A stretch of 9,449 nt of DNA, taken from contig CAMGAZ010000040.1 in assembly GCA_946008205.1 (NCBI GenBank), forward strand, positions 1 through 9,449, in the 5' to 3' direction. Positions 5,803-9,449 of this stretch are shown here, piece after piece (positions within the stretch are counted from its first letter, which is position 1; each line of letters opens with the position of its first letter). A model generated the notes under the pieces. It did not search any database and was not told the origin of the DNA. It saw only the letters and a list, made by a program, of their open reading frames with translations. Both the position numbers and the translations under genes were made by a program. The DNA is from an uncultured Clostridium sp. GTDB taxonomy: Bacteria; Bacillota; Clostridia; TANB77; CAG-508.

Positions 5803-8136
5803 GTGTTTAATGATGTACAGAATGAATTAAAGAAGAATTTTATTGAGTATGCTGTAGCTGTGAATACAGATAGAAGTATTCCAAGCGCGACTGATGGTCT
5901 TAAACCAGTCGCGCGCAGGATATTATGGTCAGCACATGAATCTGGATATACGTATTCTAAGCCACACGTAAAGAGCGCAAGAATTGTCGGAAACACTATG
6001 GGTCAGTATCATCCTCATGGAGATAGTTCTATATATGGCGCAATGGTTCGTTTATCTCAGAATTGGGTACTTAGATACCCTCTTATAGATTGGCACGGGT
6101 CTAATGGTACGCAGTCTGGTGATGGTCCAGCTGCAAGTCGTTACTCAGAAGCGCGCCTTAGTAAAATTTCAGAAGATGGTTTACTTGCAAACATTAAAAA
6201 GAAGAATGTTGATTTTAAACCAAATTATGATGAAACATTAGAAGAGCCGGTAGATTTACCTTCCATTTATCCTAACCTTTTGTGTAATCCTAATTCAGGT
6301 ATTGGAGTTGCGATAGCTACATCATGGTTACCGCACAACTTGACCGAGGTATCTGAAGCTATCAAAATGTACCTTAAAGGTGAAGAGCCAACTCTTCCAG
6401 GTCCAGATTTTCCTACTGGTGGAGTAGTTATTAATGCAAGAGATATTCCAAAGATTATGGCAACAGGTCATGGTAGTGTAAGGCTGCGCGGGCGCTATAA
6501 AGTTGAGAAAAATAATATTGTTTTTTATGAGATACCTTATGGTGTTTCAATAGAAAAGATAATGAATGAAATTGGTGCAGTTTGCGATAAGAAGGAAATT
6601 GAAGGAGTTTCAGACATTCGTGATGAAACTAATAAGAAAGGTGTTAGAGTAGTTATTGAATGTAAGAAAACTGCCGACCCAGATTATATAGCTAAACTTC
6701 TGTTTGAAAAAACTTCTTTGCAGACTTCTATATCTTATAATCAAGTTGCTCTTGTAGGCAAAACACCGACAGAATTAAATTTAAAGCAGTGCATTGAAAT
6801 ATATATTAATCATAATACTTCTTGCATTAAAAGAGAAGCTGAATTTGATTTAGCAAAAGCAAAAGCAAGACAGGAAATATTGGAAGGCTTGCTGCGCGCG
6901 CTTGAAGATATTGATAATATTATAGCTTTAATTAAAAAGTCTAAAAGTAGCGCAGATGCTAAAGATAATTTAATATCTCAGTATAATTTTACAGAAAATC
7001 AAGCAAAAGCGATTGTAGGCATGAGATTAGGTAGCTTAGCCAATCTTGAAAAAATTGCTTTAAACGATGAATACAAAGCATTATTAAATTCTATTGAAAG
7101 CTTAAATATATTAATAAATAATAAAGATAAACAGATAGAAGAATTAATTACAAGACTTGATGCAATAGTAAAGAAATATGGTGATGCAAGACGCACAGAA
7201 TTATTAGATATTGAAGAGCCTACTACAAAAGGAAAGAAAACAACTAAACCAAAACCCGCGCCAGTGCCTTGCATGGTAGTATTAACTGAAACTGGTAATA
7301 TTAAGAGGATTCCAACATCTTCTTATAAAGTACAGCATCGTGGCGGTAAAGGTGTTAAATCACAGGAAGATATAACAAAAATAACTATTAGAACTAATAC
7401 AGTTGATTCATTACTTGTATTTTCATCTTTAGGTAAGTTATATAAAATAGAAGTTAATGATATTCCAGAAGGAACTAATACTGCGCGCGGTACAAGTCTT
7501 GCGATGTTAGTTGGTATGGATTTTAATGAAAAGGTTGCAACTATTTATTCATTATCAGATGATAGTAATTTTGAATATGTACTGTTTATAACTAAGAATG
7601 GTATTTTAAAGAAATCTTTACTTTCAGAATATACTTCTACAAGGCGCAAGAAAGGTATTGCCGCTACTAAGATTAAAGATAATGATGAACTTATAGCAGT
7701 TACTTTATTAAACGATGAAGATATAATTTTATTAACTAAGAATGGCATAGGAATTAGAATCCCTTCTTCGGAAGTTAGACCAATGGGTAAATTAACTATA
7801 GGTGTAAGGGGTATAGAATTAGCCAAAGATGATTATGTCGTTTCCGCGCTTATAGTTAGAGATAATAACGACAAGCTTGCAATAGCAAATGAAAATGGTT
7901 ATGGCTATAAATGTAAAGAAGAAATGCGCCAGCAGTCGCGTGGCGGGAAAGGACTTAGATACTCGGACTCTAAGATAGCCGGCGCCGCGATGGTTTCAGA
8001 TGATGATATTCTTCTTTTCTCTTGCGCGAAAAATAATATAGTAATACCTGCTAAAGAATTACCAACACTTGATCGTGGAAGTAAAGGTAATAAATTAGTA
8101 GATGGCGGAAATATTAAAAGTGTTAGTAAAATATAG
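5803..8136 (+). CDS. gyrA: Type II DNA topoisomerase breakage-rejoining subunit (GyrA/ParC family)
   Basis: This 777-residue subunit cuts and rejoins duplex DNA with the GyrB/ParE partner encoded upstream. The winged-helix active site reads ASRYSEARLSKI with the catalytic Tyr114. The drug-binding helix is YHPHGDSSIYGAM, with Ser75 at E. coli Ser83 but Gly79 at the acidic Asp87 position. Tower and coiled-coil gate follow to about residue 470, then a Lys/Pro/Thr-rich hinge (about 474-490) and a C-terminal beta-pinwheel. Two GyrA-box-like motifs are present, QHRGGKG (511-517) and QSRGGKG (711-717), which favours DNA wrapping and gyrase. Yet the active-site surroundings (HGSNG...GDGPAASRYSEARL) look more like Gram-positive ParC, so the symbol is provisional. 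The start is GTG immediately after the upstream TAA, with GGAAGGTG (5787-5794) inside the upstream gene. Length is near that of cellular GyrA (about 820-875) and ParC (about 750-820). Confidence 0.93.
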   Translation: MFNDVQNELKKNFIEYAVAVNTDRSIPSATDGLKPVARRILWSAHESGYTYSKPHVKSARIVGNTMGQYHPHGDSSIYGAMVRLSQNWVLRYPLIDWHGSNGTQSGDGPAASRYSEARLSKISEDGLLANIKKKNVDFKPNYDETLEEPVDLPSIYPNLLCNPNSGIGVAIATSWLPHNLTEVSEAIKMYLKGEEPTLPGPDFPTGGVVINARDIPKIMATGHGSVRLRGRYKVEKNNIVFYEIPYGVSIEKIMNEIGAVCDKKEIEGVSDIRDETNKKGVRVVIECKKTADPDYIAKLLFEKTSLQTSISYNQVALVGKTPTELNLKQCIEIYINHNTSCIKREAEFDLAKAKARQEILEGLLRALEDIDNIIALIKKSKSSADAKDNLISQYNFTENQAKAIVGMRLGSLANLEKIALNDEYKALLNSIESLNILINNKDKQIEELITRLDAIVKKYGDARRTELLDIEEPTTKGKKTTKPKPAPVPCMVVLTETGNIKRIPTSSYKVQHRGGKGVKSQEDITKITIRTNTVDSLLVFSSLGKLYKIEVNDIPEGTNTARGTSLAMLVGMDFNEKVATIYSLSDDSNFEYVLFITKNGILKKSLLSEYTSTRRKKGIAATKIKDNDELIAVTLLNDEDIILLTKNGIGIRIPSSEVRPMGKLTIGVRGIELAKDDYVVSALIVRDNNDKLAIANENGYGYKCKEEMRQQSRGGKGLRYSDSKIAGAAMVSDDDILLFSCAKNNIVIPAKELPTLDRGSKGNKLVDGGNIKSVSKI

Positions 8137-8144
8137 GAGATAAT

Positions 8145-9245
8145 ATGGGATTTGATAAAGAAAAAATAGCAGAATTATATCCGGGTGCAGAGAATATGAT
8201 GTTTTCGCCTATGAAGTATTACGCAGCTTCTGACGAAAAGATTGATAGAGCTTGTGAAACCAATGATTGGTTTGGAGAAAAGAAAATAGATGGCGCGCTG
8301 TACTTAGCCACTTTAACAGAAAAAGGTAATTATTTATTTTCAAGAACGCCAAGCAAGAAAACTGGTCTGCTTGTGGATAAATCTGAAAATGTTCCACATA
8401 TTATGAACGCTCTGAGCGTGCTGCCTAAAGGTACGATTCTTTTAGGTGAAATTTATTATCCTAATGGCACTTCTAAGAATGTCACGAGTATAATGGGATG
8501 TTTGCCAGAAAAGGCAAAAGAAAGACAGATGGGCGAATATGGTTATATCTCATATTATGTCCACGATATTCTTTGGTATAATGGCATTAATTTAATTGCA
8601 GGTAAGGCTACTAATCTTGAACGCTATTGTATCTTACAGAAAGTTTGGGAAAAATATAATCTTGAACATCCTAATATTCATTTAGCCGAAGCATTCTTTG
8701 ATGACTTCAAGGGTCGCGCCGCGCGAATTATCTCTGAGGGCGGAGAAGGTATCGTTATGAAACTTAAGACTGGGGTATACGAGCCTGACAAGAGACCTCA
8801 GACGAATCTCAAGGTCAAAAGTGTTGACTATGTAGATGTTATATGCCTTGGAGGTATTGATCCAACACGTGAATATAGTGGCAAAGATATAGAATCTTGG
8901 GAATATTGGGAAGTTGATGGACGAAAATTAAAAGGTTTTTTATATGGAGTAGAAGCTTCTGAAGCTATAACTAAAGCTTATTATTATGGTTGGAAAACGG
9001 CTATAAGAATAGGTTTATACAATAGCAAAGGTGAAATAGAAGAAATTGGAACTGTGTCAAGTGGACTCACCGATGAACTGCGCGCGGACCTTGCGGAGAA
9101 TCCATCTAAATATGAAGGCAGAGTAGTCGCTATTCAGGCTATGAGTCGAGATAAAAAGGAACATACTTTACGCCACCCATTTATAGTCCAGTTCCGTGAC
9201 GATAAACCAGCGCGCGATTGTACTATCGAAGAAACTTTTTCATAA
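8145..9245 (+). CDS. ATP-dependent DNA ligase
   Basis: The enzyme seals nicks in duplex DNA by ligase-AMP and DNA-adenylate steps. Nucleotidyltransferase motifs appear in order: motif I EKKIDGA with the adenylated Lys47 (K-x-D-G), an Arg after it (LFSRTPS), motif III LLGEIYYP with Glu102, motif IV EGIVMK (201-206), and motif V LKVKS with Lys223 and Lys225. The C-terminal OB-fold region ends with RHPFIVQFRDDK, a motif VI-like R-x-D-K. At 366 residues it is a compact viral-type ligase without the N-terminal DNA-binding domain of larger enzymes. The start is ATG with GGAGA (8136-8140) overlapping the upstream TAG; only 8 bp separate the genes, so it belongs to the topoisomerase operon. It likely joins Okazaki fragments after RNase HI primer removal. 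GC-rich codons cluster around motifs IV-V. The last gene before a hairpin. Confidence 0.93.
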   Translation: MGFDKEKIAELYPGAENMMFSPMKYYAASDEKIDRACETNDWFGEKKIDGALYLATLTEKGNYLFSRTPSKKTGLLVDKSENVPHIMNALSVLPKGTILLGEIYYPNGTSKNVTSIMGCLPEKAKERQMGEYGYISYYVHDILWYNGINLIAGKATNLERYCILQKVWEKYNLEHPNIHLAEAFFDDFKGRAARIISEGGEGIVMKLKTGVYEPDKRPQTNLKVKSVDYVDVICLGGIDPTREYSGKDIESWEYWEVDGRKLKGFLYGVEASEAITKAYYYGWKTAIRIGLYNSKGEIEEIGTVSSGLTDELRADLAENPSKYEGRVVAIQAMSRDKKEHTLRHPFIVQFRDDKPARDCTIEETFS

Positions 9246-9254
9246 ACACAATAA

Positions 9255-9283
9255 AAGAGCAGTAAAAAAAGTTTACTGCTCTT
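9255..9283 (+). terminator. Putative terminator hairpin after the ligase
   Basis: A perfect 12-bp stem, AAGAGCAGTAAA (9255-9266) with TTTACTGCTCTT (9272-9283), and a five-base loop. The T-run is weak (TTTT only from 9289), so termination may be partial. The right arm includes TTTACT (9272-9277), positioned as a -35 for the next promoter. Confidence 0.65.
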
Positions 9284-9300
9284 AAAAATTTTGATATAAT
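9272..9300 (+). promoter_or_regulatory. Promoter for the gene at 9333
   Basis: TGATATAAT with the -10 at 9295-9300 repeats the A-run, T-run, TGnTATAAT core seen at 1856 and 2427. A -35-like TTTACT (9272-9277) gives a 17-bp spacer and overlaps the terminator stem. Confidence 0.72.
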
Positions 9301-9332
9301 ATATTTACAAGTTAAGGAGAGAAAAAAAAGAT

Positions 9333-9449
9333 ATGACTCTTCAAGAAATCGCAGATAATATCATTAAGTATGAACAAATTCTTACCAGTTCACATAGCAA
9401 AGTTGAACTTGCTCATGCGGAGAAAAAGATAGAGGAATTATGCGAAGGT
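9333..9449 (+). CDS. Small helical protein, unknown function (partial, runs off window)
   Basis: The ATG at 9333 follows a promoter and AAGGAG (9314-9319), a rather long 13 bases upstream. The 39 visible codons start MTLQEIADNIIKYEQILTSS and continue with a Glu/Lys/Leu-rich helix ending at the window edge. No conserved domain is recognisable. Its set-up resembles the 53-residue gene at 2460: same promoter motif, MT start and helical character, with only weak residue similarity. It may be the first gene of a further operon. Confidence 0.6.
   Translation, partial: MTLQEIADNIIKYEQILTSSHSKVELAHAEKKIEELCEG

Noticed and set aside
1..9449. CRISPR arrays, tRNA genes, insertion sequences or attachment sites
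   Set aside because: No regularly spaced direct repeats, cloverleaf-like segments, transposase genes or core-type duplications were seen on either strand.

Overview
The window reads as part of the genome of a sizeable double-stranded DNA bacteriophage, or a prophage, of a low-GC Gram-positive host, most likely a clostridial Bacillota. The evidence is AT-rich DNA, strong AGGAGG-type ribosome binding sites, TTG and GTG starts, an SLH-like tail on an endolysin, and a lysis pair next to DNA-metabolism genes. Every gene I can support is on the + strand. The host and phage assignment is inference.

Layout. At 1-557 there is a GIY-YIG nuclease with an N-terminal winged-helix-like region; its start may lie before the window. 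At 581-1752 there is a lysis-type module: an N-acetylmuramoyl-L-alanine amidase and a small protein with two membrane segments, closed by a strong terminator. A promoter at about 1845-1861 starts RNase HI (1912-2418). A second promoter (about 2421-2432) starts an operon of a 53-residue helical protein, a 76-residue Cys-containing protein, a type II topoisomerase ATPase/toprim subunit (GyrB/ParE family, two exons), the GyrA/ParC-family subunit and an ATP-dependent DNA ligase (ends 9245). A hairpin, a third copy of the promoter motif and the beginning of another small helical protein close the window.

The centre of interest is 4350-5402. The topoisomerase gene is cut inside its most conserved toprim motif (Asp-Ala-Asp-Val | Asp-Gly) by a self-splicing group I intron of about 1053 nt. 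P1, P10, a 17-bp P6a, P7, a P8-like hairpin and a GAAA-capped P9 can be drawn from the sequence. Joining 4349 to 5403 restores a 633-residue protein. The intron carries a GIY-YIG homing endonuclease gene in the P6 loop. Its ribosome binding site lies in a hairpin that competes with P6a, and its last codons form the other P6a strand. The gene has a -1 frameshift exactly between the GIY and YIG motifs.

How the genes fit together. The topoisomerase pair, RNase HI (primer removal) and ligase (nick sealing) form a replication and repair set. The amidase and membrane protein look like lysis functions. Two GIY-YIG enzymes act as mobile passengers: they are the most AT-rich genes here and carry none of the GCGCGC hexamers scattered through the others. 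A further oddity is that the amidase stops at a TGA seven codons before a TAATG junction with the next gene, which suggests readthrough or a recent nonsense change.
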